Positions 32,036 to 44,700 of a DNA stretch of 64,000 nucleotides are shown one piece after another. The position numbers and the translations under genes are program-made. Numbering within the stretch: the stretch's first letter is position 1; every line of letters starts with the position of its first letter. This DNA is from Zeugodacus cucurbitae (lineage: Eukaryota > Arthropoda > Insecta > Diptera > Tephritidae), in contig NC_071671.1 of the NCBI RefSeq assembly GCF_028554725.1, positions 50,304,001-50,368,000 of the forward strand. Reading direction: 5' to 3'. The notes under the pieces are model-generated. The model worked only from the letters and a program-made list of their open reading frames with translations. It was not told the DNA's origin and did no database searches.

Positions 32036-33131
32036 TAGTGATATAGTTGCGAATATGCCCTTTCATATGACACCAAGATCATCAAAATCGGTTGAGATTT
32101 AGCGAAGTTATGATCTTTCAAAGTGTTGTTAATGCTCCATAGTGAAGCTCTGCGCTGCTCTGCTCGGCAGCGCAGTTTTGTAGTGATTTTTGCAAAGTTC
32201 CAAAATGATTGATTTCTACCAGGCGATCATAAATGAGGAGCTGGTGGATGCCTGAAAAATTTGCCCGGTACATGTAGATATGTATGCTAGAGAAATATGT
32301 ACATGTACATACCTACATATGTGCCTACGTATGTATGCGGCAGGTGGTGGGTGTATTACGTATGTATCTATGTACTTTCCTATGGGTAAATGGATGTCAG
32401 AAGCGGAAACGGACTTGCCGGACGTGAAGAAACCGGAACCGGAAACTCAGCTGACACCAACTTAAACCGGATATAGATAACCGGATACAGGAAGCGGAAG
32501 TGGGTCATGACCGGAAGTCAAAGTACCGGAAGTGGATGTCCAAACAGGAAAAGTATCTTCATCAGGAAATAGGAAAAGATGGAAACCGCCATCTTCAGTA
32601 ATTAACTTATTTATCTCCTATGAGAGAAAAGCTTCCGGTCGAACCATATCCGTTTCCTTTGTGTTACTTCCGTTTCCTGTGTTCCATATCCGGTTCGAGT
32701 TGGTATTTGGGTCATTTCCGGTTCCGGGTGTTTCGCATCCGCCACATTCATTTCCGTTGCCCTCGGTGCATCCGTTGTCCCAATTGAACCTGTACGTACA
32801 TACTTACATATACCTACAGGCCGCAATACATACGTACGCACATAGGTAAGTATGTACATGTAGATATTTTTTCTAGCATATATATCTACATGTACCAGGC
32901 AAATTTTTCCGGCATCCACCTGCTGCACATTATGGTCGCCTGGTAGAAATCAATCATTTTGGAACTTTGCAAAATTCACTGCAAAACTGCGCTGCCCAAC
33001 CGAGCTGAGCAGCGCAGAGCTTCAGCGTGGAGCACTAACAGCACTTTGAATGATCATAACTCCGCTAAATCTGAACCGATTTTGATGATCTTGGTGTCAT
33101 ATGAAAGGAAATTTTCTCAACTATAACACTA
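32036..33131. mobile_element. Foldback element, about 1.1 kb
   Basis: The two halves are inverted copies of each other around a centre near 32584. Matching pairs: TTTCATATGACACCAAGATC near 32073 and its reverse complement near 33090; AAATGATTGATTTCTACCAG near 32203 and its complement near 32950; the GGTACATGTAGATAT segment near 32268 and its complement near 32885; CCGGAA-rich inner arms on both sides of the centre. Arms are roughly 500 bp and about 80-90% alike by eye. No transposase frame is present; the open frames inside are arm sequence. This fits a foldback-type non-autonomous DNA transposon. Confidence 0.88.
32400..32770. repeat. CCGGAA-rich core of the foldback element
   Basis: The inner arms are built of diverged CCGGAA/CCGGAT units, including ACCGGAAGT at 32510-32518 and 32525-32533, with the inverse forms (CTTCCGGT, TCCGGTTCCGG) on the right. 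It is clearly more GC-rich than its surroundings. Confidence 0.85.
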
Positions 33132-36100
33132 GCTAAAGTAAATTTGGTAAATTTTGAGTTGTCATATTATACCAGATTTGTTCATAAAATTAGTCTTGTT
33201 CGTTTCACAACTTTCGAGGAGAGAGTTGGGATAAGTTTTTTTTTTATTTTAAAGTAGGCCCAAGTTCTGTCACCATTTTATGAATTTATGTGAAATCAGG
33301 TCTGCCGGGAAAGGTGACATTAGATTTATTGCGATTTTGAGAACCCACGTGAAGTACGATTTGTTTACGATTTGAAGGTTCACATACACAAAACTATTAC
33401 CTATTTGCATGTACATCGTGAAATTTCGGAATATTCGAAAAACAACTATGATTGAAAATCCCGAAACGTCGGGATCTCGAAATCGTAAAGTAGTCATCGC
33501 CATTTGATATATTCAAACACTGATAAAAACCACCTCAGTTGAGCTTAATGAATATCAATACCGAATAATAGGGGTCTTGAACAAGTCCCGAAAATCTTTT
33601 ATTAATGCTATAGATAAAATATTCAAAATACATTTATTAAGAGTTATTGCAAATCCAAAGTATCGGGTTCCAGAGAAAGCAAAATATATCTTGAAAGCCC
33701 ATTTTATATTACAAATATAATATAAACTTACAGTCGAAAACAATGTGTATGCATGTAGTAGTTGAAATTCATACACTTCACATACACAGTGTACATACAT
33801 TCCAACAATCATGCGCTTACTGCGATCTAAGCTTTCGATTACGACTAACGTGAATGTATGACTAATACAAATATAGTACTAATATTAGCCATGCTTTAAA
33901 GCTTTGCTTAGGCGAATGAAATGAAAATTTTCTCTGTGCATATTTAGAGCTTTCGATAAAAAATTAAATAATCTAAATAGATGTAAATGTATAGGTACAA
34001 AGAAGTTTGAATTAATGAAATTATGTATACAAATAATAAGGCACTTAGACCCTCTGATAACAAAATACACAGCATAAGGACTGCTTATATTATTAAAAAT
34101 CACTCTTAATGATTTTTGCATATTCCAAAAATACAGATTGTCATAAATGTGTTATTATAATTATAATTAACAATGAAAGCTTCTGTACATGAAAGCTCGG
34201 GTTAAAGCTTTCACTTTGAAGAATTTATGCAACTCAAAAACTATCTGTTGTTATCAAAAATATTATAAATATTTTTTTTTCAAAAAAATACGTTTTCCAT
34301 CAGCGATTTCCGGCGAAAGCTTAGCCAGCGTTGATTGATTGTAAAATATATTTAACCAATTCTGCTATTGCTGTTAAAAATTATATTCTTGACTCTTTTG
34401 TTCACATAATATGTTATATTCTTTAATTTTAATAAGAAAAATATTGAAAGCTTTAAAGCTTCCATTAGCAAGAATTTTAATTTTTCACAAATTTATATAA
34501 TTTTTTTTTCGAATTTCGTACTTTCGGTCAACCCATAAACCAAGTGACAAGAGACATCATTATTATTTTTACTGTACAAGAACAAGTACAGATAATTTAT
34601 TGCGAAGGCGCTTTAGCCTCTTCCGCGAAAGCAAATTAGCAGTATAGCATAGAATCACATACTATACATACGAGTACATACCAACACCCATAATTTAAAT
34701 GCTGACACGTTGGAAACCATGAAATAATCAAGTTGCTATAATAAATTTCAAAAAACATAACAACAACAAACATGCATATAAAATATACTTCTTCGTAGAA
34801 TTTACGCGCAATGTAGCCAAGAGTGTGAAACTAGTAATGGTTAGAGGAAAAGGGTAGAAAAAAATACAAGAAAAACAACAAAAGTTAAGCAGTACAAGTT
34901 GGGCACAAACGTTTTTTAGAGCTTTTAGACGAGCATGAGAAAATGCAGAAATTGTTTTAGTGCAAAATACATACATAGAAATATATATATATAATAAATA
35001 TAAATACATAATGTAATAAAAGAAGAATATGTATAACAACTCTGGCGAAAATATGAAAGACAAGAAGAAATTGTGCCCAAAGCTTGAAGATGAATTTGGA
35101 TACTAAAGTAATAACTAAATAATAATAAAATAGAAGAAACAACAACAACAAAATTTGCATGTTAAGCTTAGCTTTCAAATCAAACATACATACATACATG
35201 TGTATATACTATATACATAACCTTTGAAGATTTATGCGACTAAACTCATCATCTCTAAAGAGAGTTTTTCCGTATTGCTAACTAATGGATTCTGTCGGCT
35301 ATAATCGGACATTAATTAGTCGTAAATATTATTAAAAATATACGTGGATTATTGTCTCTATATAGACAACAGCTTTGCACAAGCACTTAGGCATACATGC
35401 GTACACATATACACACACACAACTGCTCTCACACACACACTTGAAACGTTCTCCTCCTTATTAGACTGGCACTTATGAATGTAAGCTTAAGCATTTGGCA
35501 ATTAACTGTAAGTAACTTAAATATAGTTGAAAAAACGCAAAATTCACTATACTTATAAACAGAAACGTTAATGCGAGAAAAAATTACAAATTAAATGTGT
35601 TTGTGGAAAATTGAAAAAAAAATTAAAAAAAAAACATTTTTCTTTGTGCTTTTAGCCGAAATCTTATAAAATATACAAATTAAAAAAATTCTAATTTAAT
35701 TAACGGTTATTTGGTGGAAATGTAGTGGCAATAAGCGCTAAATGTAAATAATTTATGTTCCAAAGCAAGTTCGTCGCTTAAGTCTTTCGTTTTTTTGCCT
35801 TGAAGTAAATGAAAGCTTGCTTAATACATGTATGTAATAAAATATTATAAATAGATGATATTCGAAAATATGCCGCATGCAATTGTAGAAATGTAATTTT
35901 AGAAGAGAAGAATATTAAAAAAAAATATAAAAAATTATGGAAAATAATTAAAAGAAATACATATTTACACAAAACTAGAGTGGCGCACAAGAAAAGAGAA
36001 CGGTAATATGTAATGAGAAAGGAAAATATTTATTTAAAATAATAAAAGTAAGAAAAAACTATTAATTTAATTAAAAAATTAAATTCATTTTTAATGAAAA

Positions 36101-38366
36101 AGTAATAATTATTATACAATATATAATAAAATGAATATAAATAAAAATTTTAGAAAAGCAAAAAATACTAATAATAAATAAAATAGGGATAAAAAACTTA
36201 AGACAGATTTACAAAAAAAAAAAACAAGTTATTAAAAACATAAAAGTTAACAATAAAAAAAAATAATAAATAAATAAAAATTTAAAAGCAAATATTAAAA
36301 TATGTATATTTAAAAAACTAAAAAACAAAAGAGTAACAAATTAAAGTAATACAAAGTAATAATTGAAATAATAATGGAAAGTAAAAATTAAATAAAATAC
36401 ATTTAAATATATTAAAATAAAATAAAAAAGTAATAACATAAATAATAAAAAATATGAATTAATGCAAAAAAAACAAAAAATAACAATAAAAGGAAAAGAT
36501 TAATATTAAATTACATATAAATATATAAAAAAAAACTAAACAATTTATGAAATATAAGAAAAAACAAATTAATTTCAATACTAAAAAAATATAAAAAAAA
36601 AATAAAAATTATTAAATTAATTGCAAAAAACTTATAAATAAATTAAAAATTAAGTTTAATTTGAAAAAAAAATTATAATTGAAAAAATATTATAATTTAA
36701 TAAAAATAATTATTTAATATTTTTTTATTTTTTTTTTAATTTAAAAGTAATTTGAAGTCCAAAAGTTTAAAAATTATATACAACTGCATTTCAAGAGTGG
36801 ATTTATGCAGAAGAAATACGAAAGATTGCCGAATAGCGAAGCAAATGAAACTGATATACACACACATAAAACAAAAATATTTTACTACAACAATATATTA
36901 TGTTATAACAACTACAATTATTAAAAAAATAGGCGTTAAAACGCAGCAGCAAAGCAAACAAATAATATATTGAAAAGAAAGCAAAACAAGCAGCAACTAC
37001 AGCCAAGCAGAAATTTAAAAAAACTACAAAAAAAAAATGAAAATTACAAAAACTATAAAAAGTAATATTTATAAACAAATATGGAATACCAAACTACCGT
37101 TGTTATACACACATACAAACTTAACGATAAAAATCTCTTAAACTGCATGTCGTTATAAATAATATTTTATTTACTATGCAAAAATAAAACCAAAACAAAA
37201 GTAAAAACAAGAACAAAAGGAAAAACAAGAACAAAAGCAAGAAACAAGCTCACACATCAAAACAAAAAAAAAAACAAATTATTTTACATATAAACCATTT
37301 CATAAACACATAATATACATAAAGACAGCACATGTGACATTTCAAAGCATATAAATACACACACACACACACTCATGAAAAATTAAAAAAATAAAAATAT
37401 GTTAACATAAACAATTAAATTTAAATGAAAAATTACAAAAAAAAAATAATTATACATACATTATACATTTAAACAAATATTGAACTCCAATTTTGATGTC
37501 TAAAAGAGAAGCAAAGCAAAAAAAAAAAATCCCCAAAAAATTAAAACAAAACAAAAATGTCAAATATGTCAAATATGAATATTTAAATAATAAAGTCTCT
37601 TGCAAAACAAACTCAAATATTATACATACAAATACAAGTAAATACCAAAAACAAAAAAAAATATTGAAAACCAAACAAAAAGACACAAAAACAAAATATA
37701 TGAAATATGAAGAATAAAGAGTAAATTATACAGTGATTAAAAATGAAAACTCGTTTGCATTTCTTTCTTGCTAAAAAATGGAATTTTATTTAAAATATTT
37801 TGATATTCTTTTCTATTTGAATTATCTTGAGGTGAGTATATATGAGTGCTTTTTGTAGACATTTCAGCAAATATTCATACGGTATAAATTTACAGACATA
37901 TTTATTTATGCGCGTATATATAGTTACAATAGTTGCGGTAGGGAAGAGGTCAGCTGGGAAATATTTTTTGATTTTTATTATTTTTTTAATTATTTTTATT
38001 TTTTTACTATTTTTTACTTTCAATATTTTTAATTTTTTTGTTTTACATTATTTTTTAATTACTGTTTTATTATATTATTTTTTACTTTTATTATGTTTTA
38101 TTTTACAATTTAAATAATGTTTTTTTTCTTTTTTTTGGTGAGTTCTAAAATTCTTGGCACTTATGGTATAATTCTTTTACGGTGCACTGATTTTAAATTT
38201 TTCATTTATTTTTATTTTATTATATTTAATTTCCTCGTTAACGTAATAATAATAGGGTTTTATGTTCATTGATCTGATATTTGATTTATTCAAACTATTA
38301 TTTTTTCTTCGTACTCTCACTGTCTTTTAGTCAGCAGATGATTTTGGGGCTAACCTCATGGCTTAA
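33132..38366. other. A-rich spacer, no gene recognised
   Basis: 33890-34460 again carries many AAAGCTT words. From about 34700 the + strand becomes strongly A-rich (most extreme at 36000-37740, long runs of A with scattered T), then flips to T-rich near 37750. Long open frames here are low complexity (Lys/Asn or Phe/Ile/Leu/Tyr) and are not taken as genes. Confidence 0.7.
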
Positions 38367-39118
38367 GGGGTTATATACAGTTAGACGGCCGAAAAAAAGT
38401 GAATTTTCCAGAATTTTTTCTGAGAAAACTTTTTAATTTCCAAAAATTTTTAATTTTTATTGATCCAAAAATTTATACACATATTATGGTATCTTTTAAC
38501 TGTATTTTAAGACTTAGTACTAGTAAAAATATTTATTTGAAAAAGAGCTACAGCAGATCTCCAGGAGCTCCTCTCAAAAAAGACATTTTGCGGTGACCAC
38601 TACTCGGAACTGGATCATCCAAATTTAAAAAACCAAATAGATTTCGTTCAAATAATGTTAAATCTAGTAATTAATCGAAGGTATAAGCAAAATAAAATTT
38701 TTTGACAAAATGGCGGTTTCTCAAAAAAAAAAATCGTTTCTTCACCGGTATTTCGGCTTTAAATTGTTTATAAAAAAAAAAAATATTTATCGGAGAGAAA
38801 AAATCTTCGATTAATCACTAAAAAATATATTTAAGAAGGTCGTGTTAAAATTTGAGACTAATCGTTCTAGACGTTTTCGAGTAATGTTGGTCACCGACTT
38901 TGAAAACACCATTTTGAGAAAAACGCGTTTAAAGTTTGGACCTTGTACTTCCAAGCACTCTGAAACGCCTTTTCAAATTTTTCTTTTTTGCTTGTAACTT
39001 TGAAAATATTCACCGCAACGATATGAAATTTTCTGTGTGTATTCTTAAATATATGTACATTAAGAAAATGAAATAAAAAAAAATCGATTTTTTGAAAATT
39101 TTAACTGTATATAACCCC
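38367..39118. mobile_element. TTAA-flanked MITE, piggyBac-type
   Basis: Starts GGGGTTATATACAGTTA and ends with its exact inverse TAACTGTATATAACCCC. Both ends abut TTAA (38363-38366 and 39119-39122). It is 752 bp with no transposase; the 65-aa frame inside shows no family resemblance. TIRs plus a TTAA target duplication indicate a piggyBac-mobilised non-autonomous element. Confidence 0.85.
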
Positions 39119-41779
39119 TTAATATTATTTAGAAGCCTGTCATCTAGCTATTCTTAAAAGCAGCTACGGAGTTTGTTTCTTCGCACTTGGTGTTATCAAC
39201 TCTTTTTTCAAAATTATCCGATACAACAACATCGTATTTATGAATTTATATTATACAAACTTAACATATTACAAAAACAAAGGAGGATCAATTTATGATC
39301 TATTTATCAAGCATAAATCCAAGTTAAGATCCAAAGTATAATAAACGACTTTTCCGCCGACTATTATTACTATTATTTGTCTTTAAAAAATATATTCTCT
39401 TATTTAAAAATACTTTTATTTTTTAATGTCAAAATTATTTTATTATTTTTTATTTAAATTGTATTTGTTTGAAATTTATTTTTATAATTTTTAGTTCAGT
39501 TTTAATTTAACAAATAAAATTAATAAAAAAATATAAAATTATTTTTGTAAAAATTATTAAAAAATTTATATTTTTTAGTGACAAAATTATTAATCTTTAT
39601 TCAAATTTTATTTATTCAAAAATTATTTTCAATTTAGTTTTAATTTTGATTTTTTTTTATTATTTTGATAATTGAATTTTATATATATTTGTATCCGCTG
39701 ACCCCTTTCCTATGTTTAAAAAAAAATCATCTGAATTGACTTTTATGGTGGTTCGCTTGAAAAGTTTACAAGATTTTTACCACAGAGTTGCAATTATATA
39801 TATGTAAGTACATTTAATAGGTATGTATATTTCTAGGACACAATTTAGTGAGTGTAAATTATTTTTTTTTTTGATATTATGTAAAAAGTAATTATTTATT
39901 TATTATTATACTATATATACATATGTATTTATATATATGTAGTTATATATGTGTGTATGTTTCATAATATTTTATATATATTTATTTATGTATATTTATA
40001 GAAGTCACTGTTTTACTTTAATTTCTTTTTTTTATGATTTAAAATTTTTATTATAGCGAATTGTATCAAAAGGAACTTAGCCAATATTATTAATATATTA
40101 CAACAGTAATATGTTAATGTGTATATACAATATATATATATTTTTTTTATTGGTATGGGAAGAATGTATATGTATGTATATATCTTTAAGTATATAGCAT
40201 ATTTTATAAATTCTTATACATTTTTTTCATTTAATAAAATAATGTATATATAAATATTTTAATTTATTTATTTTATTCTATTATTTTTTTTGTAGTAGTG
40301 AATTATAATGTTCCTTATCATGACCTTGTATATAAAAAATATATTTATTTTTTTGCTATAAATTTTGCTGCCTGTATAAATGTTGCAAATATCTAATATC
40401 GGGTGCCTTAAGTTTTTTTTTCTTTTACAAAAAATTATGCTTGCAATTTTTTAATTTGATAATTATTTCTATTTTTGGATCTATTTATTAATTATTTTTA
40501 TTATATTTTTATGTATTCAGTTTATATGATCACCACACGAGTATTTATAAGGAAAATTGTGTGTATAAACGTTTTTCTGGTACATTTTATAGCAAATATT
40601 AATAATAAATGTATTTGTTGTTATAAGAAAAATATAAGAAATTAAAAAAAGTAAGGCTTTGTGTGAAAAAAATTTATAAAAAAAATTGAATTCTTATTCT
40701 TAAAAAAAACAACAATATTATTAAAAAACACTGGTTTAAATAATTATCATGTATGCGTCATATTTAATATAAGAAATTTAATATGCTAGGAGAATTAAAA
40801 AAAATCTATATTTTTTTGTTTAAAAAAATAAATATTGTGTTGGAAAAAATTAATTTTTTTTTTTAATTTTTATACATTACTATTTAATTAATTTTTCCGT
40901 TACACAAATTATTAAATTTTTTTTAATAATTTAATCATAAATCAATAATAATTTTACTTGCATTGAAAGCATGAGAAAGAGGTATAAAATATATATATAC
41001 GAGGACGGGCACAGCGCAATAGACATACATATTATACATAAAGGGTATATATGTAGATTTCTAGTTAACATTGTATGCTATAGTTTTGTATAATTAAAAC
41101 TAAATATTTATACAATCAATATATACGTTGCTACTTAGTATTTAAGAAAAGAGGTAAATGCAAATTTGAAACAAAAAACAAAATTTACGATACGATACGA
41201 ATAATATTGTCTATTTACTAACTATTTGTGTATTTTAACTGTCATAACTGTCATCAAAATGCGTGTTTTATTGTCATTTAGTAATTCGAGTTTTAGTAAC
41301 TGTGAGATTTGCGTAGTGTTTGTGTATTCGTAACAAAAAAAAAATATTGTTGTTATTGTAGTTTTCACTGTATTTGTAACTACTTTAAATTACATAAAAA
41401 TATATTTTAGCTAACTACAAACACCGTTAGGTAAGTGTGACTACACCACCAGTGTCATAAGGAATGCATTTTTTACATAATTACCGATTTTCGCGAGAGA
41501 AAAAGCTGTTTCTACAACAGCGACTAACTTTAGAGGTCATTAAAATATGTAATTAGCAACACAGTACAACTTACGTTCCACAAAAAAAAAAATAAATTTG
41601 CGTTTACTAATTACATTACACAGTGTGATGTTGTCAAAAATTAATACATCAAATTAATTAATGTGTGTTACACATACATATGTACACATATAGATATATG
41701 AATATATAAAGTGTTCTCAATATTTACACAATGGCTTTAACTTTCGACTTAGTACTAAATTGCCTGCCGCTTTACACTC
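39119..41779. other. T-rich spacer and inferred pgant1 3'UTR
   Basis: The + strand is T-rich to about 41000, so A-rich in the sense of pgant1. On the minus strand a polyadenylation hexamer (TTTATT on +) lies near 41266, giving a 3'UTR of about 0.5 kb; others lie further on. No coding signal was seen. Confidence 0.6.
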
Positions 41780-44700
41780 TCACAGCAACTTGTCATGCTG
41801 TATGGTCCAGCGTTGCGTCTCACTGTCACTGTCACAGCGCGCCACTTGTATCTCATCGGAACTGCGCAGCTCCATGTGGTCCAAGCACAGCCCTGTGTTT
41901 ACGTGTATCAGATGCTCGTTCTCGTAGCTCCACTGCTCATTGTAGTCGTCGTTGTCCATGCACGACACCATCTTGACGACGCGCACATCGCCACCACTGT
42001 GCGGCACGGTGGCGCAACTGAGCTCGTTGCGCAGCACTTGCGTGTTCGTTAAGGTGAAGAATTGTGATTTCGTCAGCTTTTTGGCACACCAAAATATACC
42101 CAAATTGTAGGGTTTCTCATTGTTCTGCGACAAATCGTCTGCGCACAGGTCTTTGCTGAGCGCACGTATACGGCCGTAGGCCAACACGTTTTTGGTCGGC
42201 ACGAATTTCTCGGGGTAGATATTTTCCAAATACCAATTGAAGCTCTTGCAACGCAATTTCTTACGCAACAACTTGCGGTGTGTCATATCGCCGATGTCCG
42301 GATGGAATTTCAAGTCGGGACGATTGAGGAAGAAGAGATTCACATAGCTGTCCATCCAGACGAGCGCCATGCGCGCGGTGTTGATGCCATGTGTGTCGCG
42401 ATCGTTGGGGAATCTGGAAGAGAGATAGAGCGGAGAGATGTTGTTTTATTAATTATTGAGATAATACATCAAACTAATTATTTCAAAATTTAATATTTTA
42501 ATTAAACATTTTTTTTTTAATTTTTTAGTTGTGAGTAATAACAATGATTTATCAAATATAATAAAAAAGTAAATAAAAATATTTATAAAATAAATAAATG
42601 TAAAATAATATTTTTATTCTGCAAAATATATAACTAAAATTTATTTTGAATATTTTTATACTCTCGCAACAAAGTTGCTACGAGAGTATTATAGTTTTGT
42701 CCACATTACAGTTGGTTGTAAGTCCTAAAACTAAACGAGTTCGATATAGAGTTACATATATCAAAATGATCAGGGTGAAGAGTGGAGTTCAAATCCGAAT
42801 GTCTGTCTGTCCGTCCGTCTGTACAAGCTGTAACTTGAGTAAAAATTGAGATATCTTGATGAAACTTGGAAGACGTATTTCTTGGCACCATAAGAAGGTT
42901 AAGGTAAAGCTAGGAAAGTAAAATTTGGTATGAAGGATCGCACTATGAAGGGGCATATGTGGAGCTATATCAAGATATCAAGGAAACTTTCTAGAGTCCA
43001 AAAAACGAGAAAATCGGATTATAACCACGCCCACCTCCCATACAAAGGTTATGTTGAAAACTACTAAAAATGCTTTAATTCAGTAAGGAAAACCAACAGA
43101 AACCTTAAATTTTATTATAAAGAAGATGCAGAAGAGTTGCACTCAAAATGGTATACAAAATTTTAAATGGGCGTGGTTCCGCCCACTTATGGGTCAAAAA
43201 CGATATCTCCGAAACTACTTGACCAATTTCAATGAAATTCGGTTCATAATGTCTTCCTACCTTTCCAATTAGATGTTGTGAAAATAGTCTAAATCGGTTC
43301 ACAACCACACCTCCTTCCCATATACCAGAACTATGAAGTCGGTCAAAATAGTTTACTTTACAATATATAAAGTGAGCACTAGTGAAGATATCGGAACAGA
43401 ACTTCGCCGAAATATTGTATTTAAAGAGTGCCATCACCTTCATCAATTCTAAAAATCGTCGAAATCGGTCCATAAGTTTAAGTTGGCTGGATAAGCATTA
43501 AATTGTCATCTCAAACATGTTTCAATATTTTTATGAAAAGAATATAATTTAAATTTCAAGCTTATTTATTAATTCACAAGCTGAATTATTTGTAAAAAAA
43601 TAAAAAAATATACACATATTCCAACATACAAATATATCCAGTTGTTTCAATATTTACAATTTCAGGAAGTCTCTTCAATTATGTGCTGACATTGTTAGTT
43701 ATTTTCATTGTTAAGTCGACAAAAGCAACCGTGTTGTTAACCTTTAAAACTTCATATAGCAGCATAAGCTCTTCTCTAAACATAAAAGATAAAAAATATC
43801 CACAAAGAAAGGTCTACGTGGACTTCTTAACTGATGATAATGAGAATAACGGCCTATATAAGAAATGAATATGCACATATATATATGTACATATATAGTA
43901 TATTTAACCAAGTATTGGTCTGACATTGGCAATTTTTTTTACTTTTTTAGAAGTATTATATTTGTTGAAAGTGCGTATTTAGGCCTAAAACTAGTTCCAG
44001 CACTTGCCAAAACAATTCTAGTACATGTTTACACAAGTGTCTAAATATTCTAGCGACCCGCTACACATATAATATGCTCAAATTTTTGCTACAATATGTG
44101 TAGCGCAAATACAGTAATATTTAGGTCTATATATAATATAAATATTTACAGCAAATATAAAGATATTTCGCGTTTTTCGAATACATAGAGACTTCATAAG
44201 AATAATGTAAAAAAATTTCGAACAAAATTTTTCTAGAAATAAATATTTTGTATGGTATTTATGGACATATATTATATACACATTATTAATTATATTTATT
44301 TATTTCTTAATATGTATATTTATTTGTTATAGTATTTTTACTTACTCGTATGGATGAAAATCACGGAAAACGTGTCCCACACGCGAACAAGGTATTGTCT
44401 CAATTGTGCCACCGCATTGCCAAATTCTAAAGGACATCTCAAGATTTTCACCACCCCAGCCATCCATCTGAAATTAATAAAAAAATATATTATTAATTTA
44501 AACATTTCAAAAAGTTAAAGAATAAAACAAAATAATATTAATATAAATTTCAAAACAAAAAAACAATACAATACTTTTCTAATAATACTCTAAAATACTA
44601 TTCATGTTTATTAAACATTTTTTTTTACATAATAATCTCAAATAAAATTTTCCAACAAATCCCACTCACCTGCTCATCATAACTCCCACTATCCCAGAAA

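Noticed and set aside
34728..38117. Several 70-110 codon frames on both strands
   Set aside because: Low-complexity Lys/Asn or Phe/Leu/Tyr products of A- or T-rich DNA.
24000..41000. tRNA, microRNA or CRISPR features
   Set aside because: No A/B-box pair, no convincing short hairpin with known mature sequence, and no spaced-repeat array; CRISPR is not expected in an insect genome.
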